A DNA stretch of 64,000 nucleotides from Viola odorata (taxonomy: Eukaryota; Streptophyta; Magnoliopsida; Malpighiales; Violaceae), in the NCBI GenBank assembly GCA_963691705.1, contig OY829542.1, forward strand, positions 22,058,579 through 22,122,578, read 5' to 3'. The translations under genes were made by a program, and so were the position numbers. Shown piece by piece: positions 54,222 through 64,000 of this stretch (positions are counted from its first letter, which is position 1; each line of letters begins with the position of its first letter). Under the pieces are notes generated by a model. It did not search any database. It worked only from the letters and a program-made list of their open reading frames with translations, and was not told where the DNA came from.

Positions 54222-57054
54222 ATGACTTCTGAATCGGAGCCGACGCGACCCTCATCCTCTAGTCTCTTTTTCGATTCGTAGACAGTTATTCCCTTTTGCT
54301 ACTGCTGATCTTTCTGTGACAACGCAACAAATCAGTTCAGAATCTCCGGATCTGTCGACCAGGTCGGCAGGGGAAGCCCTCTCCTCACAAACGACCGTTT
54401 CGTTATCCCAGATGGCGGGATCTAGCTTTTCTACTCCTCCTCCAAGGGGATTTGTGTTAAATAGTACAGAACACCCTTTTGCGAGTGAAATAGCGGCCCT
54501 TAATTCTCGGTTGGACTATTTGACTGAAATGGCTGCCAGAATCACACCTGAGATTTCTGGATCGAGTATCCCTCCCCGTGTCATGTTCATGCCATCTATT
54601 GTCACCGAGCGGCCCTTGTCACCGTTGTTACAGGAAAACCTCTAGTTAACTTTACCTACAACAGATCCCTCGATCAATTTTGTGCAGCTCACTCAAGGAC
54701 GAGTAGAACCCTATGTGCCACAGGTACCATAAGGTCCTATCCCTCAGGAGGATCGGCACCTCGAGGGGGTCAGAAACCGTTGGGAAGGTCGAAGAGAAAG
54801 AGCGAATAGAGATTTATCTCCTGAGTACAGCGAGAGATCCAATAGCAGAAGACGTAGAACTCGTTCGCCCAGGAGCCGCAGCCAGTCTCCTAGACGACAT
54901 CTTACGCCTGAACAGTGGAACCAGCGGCGTCACGTGGAAATATCTCCCCCGTGCCAGACGCGTGAAATCCTTGATGACACATCGGGTCATCCATTTAGCC
55001 GTCGTATAAGACGCCATAAAGTCAGTCGACATGTGAAGCTTCCCACTGACACTTATGACGGCACCAGAGATCCCATTTCCCACATCAATAAGGTGAAGGA
55101 TTTCGTTCAATTTCAGACTCACAGTGATGCGGCGTTGTGCCAAATATTTGTTATGACATTATCAGGAGTTGCACGTCTCTGGTTCGAGGGCCTTTCGGGC
55201 GGATCCATTAGCAATTTCGCACAATTGGAATCCAAGTTCTGGAGCAGATTTAGTACAACGATTCCAATCAGGAAATCCGCCGCCGCGTTATTTGACATAC
55301 GTCGAATGCCTCAAGAAACTTTGAAGGAATTTCTTAGTCGATTTGATATGCAAATGTCACTAACGCCGGGTGTTACCATTGATTTCGCTATAGAAGCCCT
55401 GAAAAGGAACTGCCGTTATGGTAAATTGAAAGATGCGCTGATGGTGGACCCTCCAGCGACTTTAGACGCATTAAGACTTAAAGCCCATAATTACGCGAAA
55501 ATGGAAGAAGAGGAAAACAGAGATAAAACCTATAACATGCCGCTTGAGACACCTCTGATTCCTAACGCTCCTACAATTACCATTCCTGATGACCGCCTCA
55601 CCGACGATTATGCTCGGCAGAAAGATCATATTCCTAAGACCTCCAGTGGGCGGAAAGGTAACACTTCGAAGGGAAAGCATGGTGGTTCCCCTACTCAGCG
55701 TCAAGGAGATCCATCTAAAGGTCGGATGTACGACCCTGATTTCCCTTCCCTTAATATACCAAGGGTGGAGATTTTAGCGATAGTGGAGCAGCGAAACCTT
55801 CCCATCCGTTACCCTGCGCCTGTGAAGCTTGGGGTGCTTCTAGGGAGAAGAGAAAATGCTTATTGCAAGTTCCACAAAGCTAGGGGGCATTCTACAGAAG
55901 TATGCAGAGAATTAAAATCAGCAATAGAACGTTTGGTGGAAGAGGGTTACTTGGGAGAATTCGCAGCCAAAGTAAGAGAAGACGCCAGAAATAATCCCAC
56001 AAAAAGGATAGCAGACGACCGACAAGTACCTCCTCGCGTCCCGCAAAAGGATAGTACGCCCGGAGGGAGAGGTGAAGAAGCTTTCACAGTAGATGACGAG
56101 GACTTCCCTATGATTAACATCATAGCGGGAAGGACCCCTTATATAGACGAAGCAGAGCCACTGACGACCGCGTTAGGAGAAAAACGCAAACGAGATGGCA
56201 CGATAAAGAAAGATGAAGCGAGAAGCATCCTAGATCGCATGATATTATCCTTCTCAGAAGAGGACGAAAAAGGCGTTGCCTATCCGCATAATGATGCATT
56301 GGTGGTTACGCCCATCATTGTCAGTCACGGAGTCAGAAGAACTCTTATAGATAACGGGAGTGCAGTGAACCTCTTCTCGTTAGAGGCATACAATCTCATG
56401 AAACGACCCGACAACGAGTTAACACCTTGCAAGAAACCCATAATTGGAGTGGACGGGGTCCCAATCCCTATCACAAGGATAACTACTCTGCTCGTGTACT
56501 TCAGAGAAGACACCTCCAAGCGATCAGAGGATCTGTTATTCCTTGTCGTGGACTTAAACTTACCCTACAATGTCATACTCAGACGACCTTTTCTCAACCA
56601 CTTTGGAGCGATGATATTTCAGAAGCATCTGAAGATGAAATACCCCTCCTGGGACGGAGTGCTATCGATAAAGGGCAATCAAAAACTGGCGGCGAAATAT
56701 TACCTGCTTATGACTCAAAAGAGTTGCGATAGGTATGTATGTATAACGGCGGGCCCATACGAACAGGGTGATGAGAAGCGCGCTCAACCTCTGGACAAAA
56801 TGGTGCCCGTACCAATAATAGGCATAGAGGAGGCGAGCTTCCTAGTCAGCAAAAAGCTCAGTCCAGAGGAAAACCTTCAATTGGCCCGGTTATTGAACAA
56901 ATGTCAAGGAGAGTTCGCATGGAAACCCGCAGACATGCCGGGTATATCACGCGAAATAGCAGAACACCGGCTCAATGCTGACCCTAGCGTCAGGCCGGTC
57001 CAGCAAAAGCGATGCATACCCTACTTGGTTAGCCAACCCAGTTCTCGTTCCTAA
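54222..57054 (+). pseudogene. Tat2 gag and protease
   Basis: ATG at 54222, as in Tat1 gag. The frame shifts before 54316, meets TAG near 54643 and shifts again. A long open frame then runs 54934-57054. Capsid: VKLPTDTYDGTRDPISHI, MTLSGVARLWFEGLSGG, MQMSLTPGVTIDFAIEALK. The nucleocapsid motif is CKFHKARGHSTEVC (C-X2-H-X4-H-X4-C) at about 55863-55905, unlike the usual CCHC order. The protease active site RRTLIDNGSAVNLFS, at about 56337-56380, has Asp-Asn-Gly, a variant seen in Tat elements. The flap and late protease region follows (SEDLLFLVVDLNLPYN). RT begins within the last 100 codons (AEHRLNADPSVRPVQQKR) before a frameshift near 57.02 kb. Confidence 0.85.
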
Positions 57055-58443
57055 GTCCAATGGAGACTGGCGCATGTGTATCGACTTTACCGATTTAAAT
57101 GATGCTTGCCCTAAGGATTGCTACCGCTTCCCCGTATTGACCAACTAGTCGATCAGACTGCCGGGTACGCATATTTAAGCTCACTTGACGCTAACTCCGG
57201 ATACCACCAAATTCCCATGGCCGTTGAAGATGAAGAAAAGACTGCCTTCATCACTCCTAAGGCCACTTACTGTTATACGGCGATGCCGTTCGGGCTGAAG
57301 AACGCAGGGGCGACGTTCCAACATATGGTAAATAGAATATTCGAAGAGTAGATAGGAAGGAATATGGAAGCATACGTTGACGATATATTGGTAAAGAGCG
57401 CGAACTTTCAGGATCACTTGCAGGATCTAAAGGAAGTCTTTGATGTGATGAAAAGGCACCGCATGAAACTGAACCCCCGAAAATGCATGTTTGCGTTTCA
57501 GACGGGGAAATTCCTGGGCTACATAGTCAGCCGAAAAGGAATCCAGCCTAACCCCTCAAAGATTAAAGCCATACAAGACATGATATCTCCATGAACCATT
57601 AAGGAGGTACAAAGGCTAACAGGGCGCGTTATCGCCTTAGGGCGATTTATTTCCAAACGGGGCGAGAAGTGCCTCCCTTTTTTCAAAGTCATACGCAAGA
57701 AAGCACCATTCGGGTGGACCCCGGAATGTGAGGAGGCATTCATTAGCTTAAAAGATTACCTATCGTCTGACCTACTGCTGACCAGTCCGGAACCGGGTGA
57801 TAATTTATATCTATACCTTGGCGCTGCCGATGAAGTGGTTAGTGCCGTCCTCGTTCGCGACGATAGCCACGCGCACCGCCCTGTATATTTTGTAAGTGAC
57901 GTTCTGAAAGATGCGGAGCTGCGATACGCCCGAATTGAGAAAATAGCGTTCGCACTGATACAAGCCACTCGAAAAATGGGTAGATACTTCCAGTCCTACC
58001 CCGTTATCGTGCTTACAGACCAACCTCTGAAGAGAATATTTTGAAAGCCTGAGTCCTCAGGAAGAATGTTAATCTGGGCTCTCGAACTCGAGTAATACGG
58101 GCTGAGGTATCAGTCCTGGCCCTCTGTGAAGACTCAAATCCTGGCGGATTTTATAGCGGAATGCACCTTTACAGAAGATCCGTTAATAGATATACCCGAA
58201 GAGGAATGGGGCGACGTGGATCTCTCATTTCCGGAAACGTATATGGACCTCTGGATCATTCATGTAGATGGAGCTAAAAACCAAGAATTGGCTGGAGCAG
58301 GAATCTTCATAAATGGGCCGCACGATATGCGAATACAATACGCCATCCGAATCCTGCAGCCATTATCCAATAATGCGGCGGAATACGAGGCGTTTCTTCC
58401 AAAGGTAGGCACGATACCGGAAGAACAGGAGACCTGCGTCTAA
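57055..58443 (+). pseudogene. Tat2 RT and two RNase H domains
   Basis: RT continues in a shifted frame to about 57118 (NGDWRMCIDFTDLNDACPKD), then returns to the gag frame: LSSLDANSGYHQIPM, the catalytic EAYVDDILVKS near 57367-57400, and MKLNPRKCMFAF. A Ty3-type RNase H follows at about 57790-58040 (YLGAADEVVSAVLVRDD), with an altered first catalytic position (GAAD). Then comes an additional RNase H of archaeal/plant type at about 58246-58395, with HVDGAKNQELAGAGIFI and NNAAEYEAF carrying the expected Asp and Glu. Dual RNase H is a hallmark of the Tat lineage. Stops: TAG near 57349, TGA 57593-57595, TGA near 58042 and TAA near 58094. Confidence 0.8.
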
Positions 58444-59976
58444 AAATTTGTGGTGACTCCAAACTAGTAATCGACCAGGTCTTGGGGCGCTCTCAGGCTC
58501 GGGAGCCCATCATGGTCCAGTACCTCGCCAAGGTAATGCGAGAGCTGTTGAAATAAAGAAAGAAGGCATGCAAATCAGCTTTGAGCACATTCCCCGAGAG
58601 GACAATGCCGAAGCTGACAATCTTGCCAAGTTGGTTGCTAACCCAGAAGCGTCCATACCCGAAGGGGTGTATTACCGTGAGTTACCTGTACCTTCTTTCA
58701 TGGAAGAGCAAGCGTCTCTGTGTGTGGAAGAACTCGAAAATGACTGGCGGGTTCCCGTAATCAAATACTTAAAACACGAAGAACTGCCTATAGATATCAC
58801 CGAAAAGAAAAGGGTGCTGAAACAGGCGGCTCGCTGTACGTACTATGACGGGGACTTGGTTCGGAGATGTTTTTCTCACTCAGCTGCCAAATGTATAACG
58901 GAGCAAGAAGGTCTTCACACCCTACGCGAAATTCACGAAGGGGTGTGCGGTATGCACGTGTCCGGTGGCACCCTGGCTGCACAAGTTTTCAGATCTGGAT
59001 TCTACTGGCCCACCATCCGGAGAGATTGCCACAACTATGTGCAAACTTGCCCGAAATGTCAAGAGTTCTCTAAAATTCCTCGACATCCCGCCACCAAAAT
59101 ATTTGAGATTATCGCTCCTTGCCCTTTTGCTAAATGGGGGATCGATATCCTGGGCCCATTTCCAAAGGCAAGGTCCCAACTGAAATTTGTAATGGCAGTG
59201 GACTACTTTACGAAGTGGGCGGAAGCTGAAGCGGTCACCAACATCACGGCGGAAAAAACTTGGTGTTTCTTCAAACACCAAGTCATCATGAGGTTTGGCG
59301 TACCCCGTATCCTAGTCAGCGATAACAGAACACAGTTCACCAGCCAATTCTTCAAAGACCAGTGCTCGGAATTCAGGATTGAGCAGCGATTCTTTCCGTC
59401 GCTCACCCGCAAACCAATGGACAGGCGGAAGTGACCAACCGGAGCATCCTCAGCGGCATTAAGAAAAACCTGGAGGGGTCTAAAAAGAAGTGGGCTGATG
59501 AGCTGCCATACGTGATGTGGGCGTACCGCATGACCGTTAAAACCAGTACTGGAGAAACACCTTTCGCATTGGCCTTCGGGACCAAGGCTGTTACGCCGGT
59601 AGAAATCAGTACCATGAGCCTGCGAGTGGCTCACTTTCGGGAGGACCTGAATGAGGAAAGGTTACGAGCTAACCTTGATGCGTTACCGGAGGTCCGAGAA
59701 GAAACCCTCCTGAAAACGCAACATTACAAACGTAAGATGCCCCGTTATCATAGCAGGCGCGTCAAAGAACGGTTGCTAAAGGCAGGCGACCTGGTGCTTA
59801 GAGACAAGCGAGCGGCTTGTCAACGTGTGGGGAAGCTCAGTCCAAACTGGGATGGGCCGTATCGCGTTACCCGCGTTATCGGAAAAGGAGCCTATCATCT
59901 GGAGACACTCAATGGTACTCCCTTATCTAACTCTTGGAACATCGCTCGTTTGAAATTATATTATCCTAGAACTTGA
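58444..59976 (+). pseudogene. Tat2 integrase
   Basis: The N-terminal linker ends RNase H (DNAEADNLAKLVANPEA). The zinc-binding region lies at about 58905-59065 (REIHEGVCGMHVSGG, QTCPKCQ). Core Asp residues are in GIDILGPFP and LVSDNRTQF (the common Gly is Arg). A frameshift at about 59.39 kb precedes the catalytic Glu (GQAEVTNRS, read in the next frame). The last frame, 59431-59976, is open and holds the C-terminal domain (PNWDGPYRVTRVIGKGAYH, NSWNIARLKLYYPRT). This tail is the piece fused to protease in Tat1. Integrase would insert the cDNA into the host chromosome. Confidence 0.85.
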
Positions 59977-60080
59977 TTTTATATGCACCTTTGACTGATG
60001 CCAACCCTAACCTTAGCTAACGCTCGGTGAGAGAGCTTTCTTGGGTGTTTGTGGTTGCTTTTGTGCAGATAAAAAAGAGG

Positions 60081-60540
60081 GATCCTGGGAGTGAAAAGTC
60101 CTATCCTTGTGATGGCCGGTCCTGATCAGACGGCTCACTAAGTGAGCGCATGACCCAGCATGCCTTAAACTTGTGTTGGGATTGAAAGATCCCTAGCGCC
60201 CCCAGGAGTGAAAAGTCCTATCCTTGTGATGGCCGGTCCTAATCAGATGGCTCACTAAGTGAAGGCATTACCCGGTATCCTTGGGAGTGAAAAGTCCTTT
60301 TCTTGTACTGACTGTTCTCGTGGAGACGGCCCATCAAGACAAGGCACGCCCCAAGGAAATAGTAACTCCGTGCTAGAAATGAAAAGTCCTATCTTAGTGA
60401 CCGGACTAGTGTAGTCGGTTCATCAAGTGAGGGCATGATTCTAGACGCGAGGACAACGCCTGAAAGTGAAAATTCCTATCCTTGTGACGGCCTGTCCTGA
60501 TCCGACGGCTCACTAAGATGAGGCACTTTCCAGGCCGATC
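60081..60540. repeat. Tandem repeat of Tat2 (5 imperfect units)
   Basis: The word AGTGAAAAGTCCTATCCTTG recurs near 60090, 60207, 60286, 60378 and 60465, followed by GATGGCCGGTCCTGATCAGA-type and GGCTCACTAAG words. Unit spacing is 79-117 bp. It is homologous to the Tat1 array. Confidence 0.9.
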
Positions 60541-61103
60541 GTGGAAAGATGGAAACGCAAAGAATCGTAAAATCCCAGATAGTAGCTAGATGCGTAATCC
60601 CTAGCGAAGTACAGAGCTGATAGAAAAGCGATTTACGCAGTTTCCGTACTAACGCCCTATGACGGCAGCGGAGAGGCTCCTACGGGTAATTACTGTCTCT
60701 TGTAACCCGTTATGCTACTAATGGTTTACAATTAGAAATGTGCAGAATACTTTTCGAGCAGCGGAAAGATTGACGATCGCATAAGTAGCGATATTATGAG
60801 GCTCGCCGAGAAAACCAACCCGATACTGACCTCAGCGATTTCTGTTGATGAAACGCTAGGAGCCTGCTCGAGAAAGTAAACACATTATGTTATAAGGGCA
60901 ACAATGGCGCCATGGGAGTTTCAAAAGGTGAAAACTAAAGGAAAGGAAAGACAGCGATAAGGATATAAACTGTTTGAACATATAAAAATGCCTTTGAGGG
61001 GTCACAAGTTTTAAGGCCAAAACAATAACACCGCGGAGGCAAAAAACAAAAATCTTGGCAATTCCCGATAGCTACGGAAGAGGCGGTGAAGAGTTAGGAT
61101 GCG
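60541..61103. other. Tat2 spacer between repeat and antisense gene
   Basis: No gene seen. It should include the 3' end of the antisense transcript. Confidence 0.4.
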
Positions 61104-63489
61104 TCAGCCCTCGGGGTTCCTCCGTTTCCAGCCCTCTGCCTTAGCTTGGCGAAAACCCGCTTCATTGAGGTCGGCAGACTTCTGTTTGAAAGCCCTCGTG
61201 ACCTCCTCACCTTTATACGCATCCACTCCATGGACCTCCTCGAAGCAATTAACCAAGATAGTGGCAGTCCACTCGACATGCCACAGACACTTATCGGCTG
61301 ACTCCTCTTCCAGAGCAGTTTTCCTTTCCTCCAGGGCAGCTTTCTCCCTTGCCAAGGATGACTTCTCTTCCTCCAGGACCACATTCTTGGCTCTTTCCGC
61401 TGTCAAGGCCGCGTCAAGAGTGGACGCTTGCCCTTTCAGCTCCTGCTGGGTCAGCAATAATTGAGTGCGTTCCTCCAGCAACTTCTCCTCATTTCGCTCT
61501 CGCGAAAGTTCAGACAGGGAGGCGGCAAGAGAGGCAGCCTGACGCTGCGCGTGCTCTGTCCAATAATGGAACTTCACAAAATTGGTGAAGAGGCTAGAGC
61601 GCAGCGAATTCGCCTTGTCATCATCAACCTTAGAGAGGAAAGCTTCCCGATCGGCCGCGGAAGATAATATCTGGGCAGCCAATAAAGCGGAAACCTCATC
61701 CGAGCCATCGCCCCTAATAGCCGCTAAGCCTGTATTACGAAAATCATACAAGCCAACTTGGTGAGTCACAGTGCCGGACTCGCCCATTGGACTTAGATCC
61801 GCAGCAAAATTGAAGGCGGTAGCCCCTTCGCCAGAACGTTGCGACAAGGGAATGCTCGAAGGGACAAACGCCAGGGGAACGGGAGGGTGAACCTGTGTAG
61901 AAGGGCCCCCTTGGACGATGTAGGAACCGTGGGGATGGTAGCCCGAAAAGTCTTGTAAACCCTCTTGATAGTCCAAGTTAGGACCATATGAGTGAACAGG
62001 CCCACCGAAAGAATTGGGCGAAGCCCCGAAAGACTCAGCCGTACCCATGTTTACCATAAACTCAGAGGGGTTATTCTGGCGAACATCCGTAGAAATGAAG
62101 GCGTTGTCAGGTCGCACTTCCGTCGCAGCGATAGTAGAGGATAAGCTTCCACCCTCACCCTCTGGCCGAGGTCTCTTCTTGGAACCACCCAGCACATAAC
62201 CCATGTCCATATCGCCTATGGGAGATGCAGAAGTAGAAACAACAACAGTATCCTGCAAAGAACCCAGTACAAAATGCAGATAAGAGAAACGAGTGAAATG
62301 ACGACAGACATCAATATACAGCATATCGCGGCCAAAAAGCACACTCACAACAGCAGTGTTAAGAGGAGGCGCTTCCGAAGAAGCTGCCGTGTTTGGAGAA
62401 GGAGTGAGAGCGGCAACACTTCTCGTTCTTTTCTTCTTTTTTCCTTTGGCAAGGGCCTTAGGGACTTTAGAAGAAGATGGCTGAACAGGAGGGGCAGCGA
62501 CGGTCACGATGGGGATACCTGAAGGGATGTCGGTATTTCCCTCACCAGCTGAGGAAGAGGATACTTGAGCAAGGCTCACGGAAGCAGCAGGTAGTACAGT
62601 TGGGTTATCAGTAGCTCCCGTGGAGGCGGCCCTCTCTTTTTCTTCTCTCTCTTGGGCCCTTTTCAGTCGTCTCCTAACGCTTTCAGGCTTGTAATTGGGA
62701 TCCGTCGCTGCATGATCGCAAAATAATGTTAGCATTAGTATCAGCGGTAATAAGGAAGGAAGCAATACGACACTCACGTCTAACTCAGTCCTTGATATCA
62801 GCCCCGTATGCTAGATAACGGATGTGAACGTTGATTTCCAGTTGAAGTAATTTGTCTAGCCAGCCTTGTTCCCGCTGAGGAAGGCTCTCCGGCCGGCCCC
62901 AGACGTTATTCTTGACGTCTTGGTTAAACCCAGATCGCCACCAGGAACTAGGAGCTTCAAGAAGATTTATCACAAAGAACTCCTTTTTCCAAGCCTCGAC
63001 GGAAGACTCGATGTGGAGGAGTTTCCAAGTAAAAGACTTGAGTGAATCATCATCATATCAGGGTGATATCGTTATCACACCCCGACACTTCATCAGCTTA
63101 AAAACCGACTTAAGCAACAAAAGAGAAGGGGAAGTAATCCCCTTATATTTACAAAGTTCCAGAAAGGCACAAACACAGCAATATGCATTTGGGGCTAATT
63201 GGACGGGATTCAAATTGCAAGCAACAAGCAATTGTTTTATGAAAGGGTCGATGGGAAGTCGGAAACCATAACGGAACATTTGTGCGTACAGAACCCTACG
63301 TTTTCCCGTCAAAACGTTGTTCAAGCGTATCGACTCAGGGGCAACGGTGGCCTTATAACCGTTAGGGATAACAGCATTATGTGTGGCTAAATGCTCATTG
63401 AGAGCGATTTCACAGGTGATACTGCTAACCGTAATATCCATCTTTTTCTCATCGGCAGACTTCGACTCAGGGCGGCGAGTCTTGGCCAT
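61104..63489 (-). pseudogene. Antisense spliced gene of Tat2, three exons
   Basis: Exon 1 (63489-62778) starts MAKTRRPESK and encodes the gypsy-type transposon domain (RRVLYAQMFRYGFRLPIDPF, LNPVQLAPNAYCCVCAFL). It has a TGA at 63056-63058 (after ITISP, where gene delta of Tat1 reads ISPRYDDD) and another TGA ten bases before the donor. Intron 1 (62777-62708) is GTGAGT to ATGCAG, with a TACTAATGCTAAC stretch inside. Exon 2 (62707-62349) is basic (RRRLKRAQEREEKER) and leads to KGKKKKRTRSVA. Intron 2 (62348-62253) is GTGAGT to TTTGCAG; it is 96 bp, in frame and free of stops, so it may be retained. Exon 3 (62252-61104) is a Pro/Ser/Gly-rich linker and then a long coiled coil (about 61600-61300). 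The same three-exon plan as gene delta of Tat1 shows it is a family gene. Confidence 0.75.
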
Positions 63490-64000
63490 GACAGAAAATA
63501 AAAAGTAAAGACGAAGAAGACGATGGAAGAAAATAGGAAATACCTTTAGAGAAAAAGCACTTCGAGAGCCTTGAATGGTGGAAAGAAAACAAGATGGCTA
63601 GAGAGAGTATGAAGAAAGCAGGATGATAAAAGTAAGAAAAAGAAATAAGTGTTGGTTTTTATAACCCTAGTGGTCAAAGGAAATGACGGACGCTGCAGTC
63701 GTTGCGTGAGAGAGTCACAAGGAACAGACTCAAGCAATGAGTACAATTCTAGAGAAGCGCAACAGCGCTTCAATTTTGCTAAAATTCTAGAGCACGCTAG
63801 CCCGTGGCGTCATAAAAAACAGACACGTGTGTCTGCGCCATCACGACTTTTCTCTCGTATTAATAAGGGGATCGTGAGCATTAAATGCACTGGAAAGCAG
63901 AAATGATTTTCTGGAATAAGACGAGCGATATTGCAACAATCGAGATAACGCAGGAAAGCGAAACGAAGATCGGTTATTATGAATAAAGTACAGATATCGT
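63490..64000. promoter_or_regulatory. Promoter region of Tat2 antisense gene
   Basis: On the minus strand GGTTATAAAAACC (63654-63664 and flanks) lies about 165-170 bases upstream of the ATG, preceded by CTAG; the same phrase and distance occur in Tat1 gene delta. The rest, to 64000, has no gene and does not yet show the 3' LTR. Confidence 0.55.

Larger units (their letters stand above)
53537..64000 (+). mobile_element. Tat2: Tat-lineage element, 3' end beyond window
   Basis: 5' LTR 53537-54135, primer-binding site, gag, protease, RT, RNase H, a second (archaeal-type) RNase H, integrase, tandem repeat and an antisense spliced gene, with the 3' LTR not reached by 64000. The additional RNase H and the antisense gene mark the Tat clade (Ogre, Grande and Retand relatives). 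It was inserted into Athila integrase; the candidate duplication would be ACCGT (53532-53536), which cannot be checked here. Confidence 0.9.

Overview
The window looks like plant nuclear heterochromatin, probably from a eudicot and probably pericentromeric. There is no recognisable single-copy host gene, rRNA, tRNA or CRISPR array. Almost everything is transposon or endogenous pararetrovirus: MULE, hAT, LINE, Ty1/copia, and the plant Ty3/gypsy lineages CRM, Athila and Tat. The species cannot be named from the sequence. Nearly all coding regions are broken by nonsense codons and frameshifts, many of them explicable as C-to-T changes.

Left part (1-18.5 kb). A Mutator-like transposase remnant on the minus strand (1.0-3.35 kb) abuts a near genome-length endogenous caulimovirid copy, also on the minus strand (3.37-11.42 kb). 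A 5'-truncated LINE is inserted in its reverse transcriptase. Next come a short poorly explained stretch with a small plus-strand ORF, the 3' end of a Tat-lineage element (Tat3, LTR 13635-14164), a decayed hAT transposase (14.4-16.4 kb), a MITE-like inverted repeat (17.15-17.5 kb) and AT-rich DNA.

Right part (18.5-64 kb) is one nest. The oldest layer is a minus-strand copia element, seen at 18.55-18.97 kb and again at 32.88-33.22 kb. It was split by element X (18969-32883), a CRM-related, pol-deleted minus-strand element. X was itself entered by a plus-strand CRM element (20976-28653, target duplication ATTGA). To the right, copia is also interrupted by an Athila element that starts at 33221. 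Athila was entered by Tat1 (39449-51386, minus strand, duplication GCATT) and by Tat2 (53537 to beyond the window, plus strand).

The most interesting biology is in the Tat elements. Each carries one or more genes antisense to gag-pol, between integrase and the 3' LTR. These have their own TATA boxes and, in Tat1 and Tat2, spliceosomal introns at matching positions. Tat1 has four such genes, two of them paralogous, and its pol is reduced to a protease fused in frame to the integrase tail. A conserved tandem repeat separates pol from the antisense genes in both Tat1 and Tat2.
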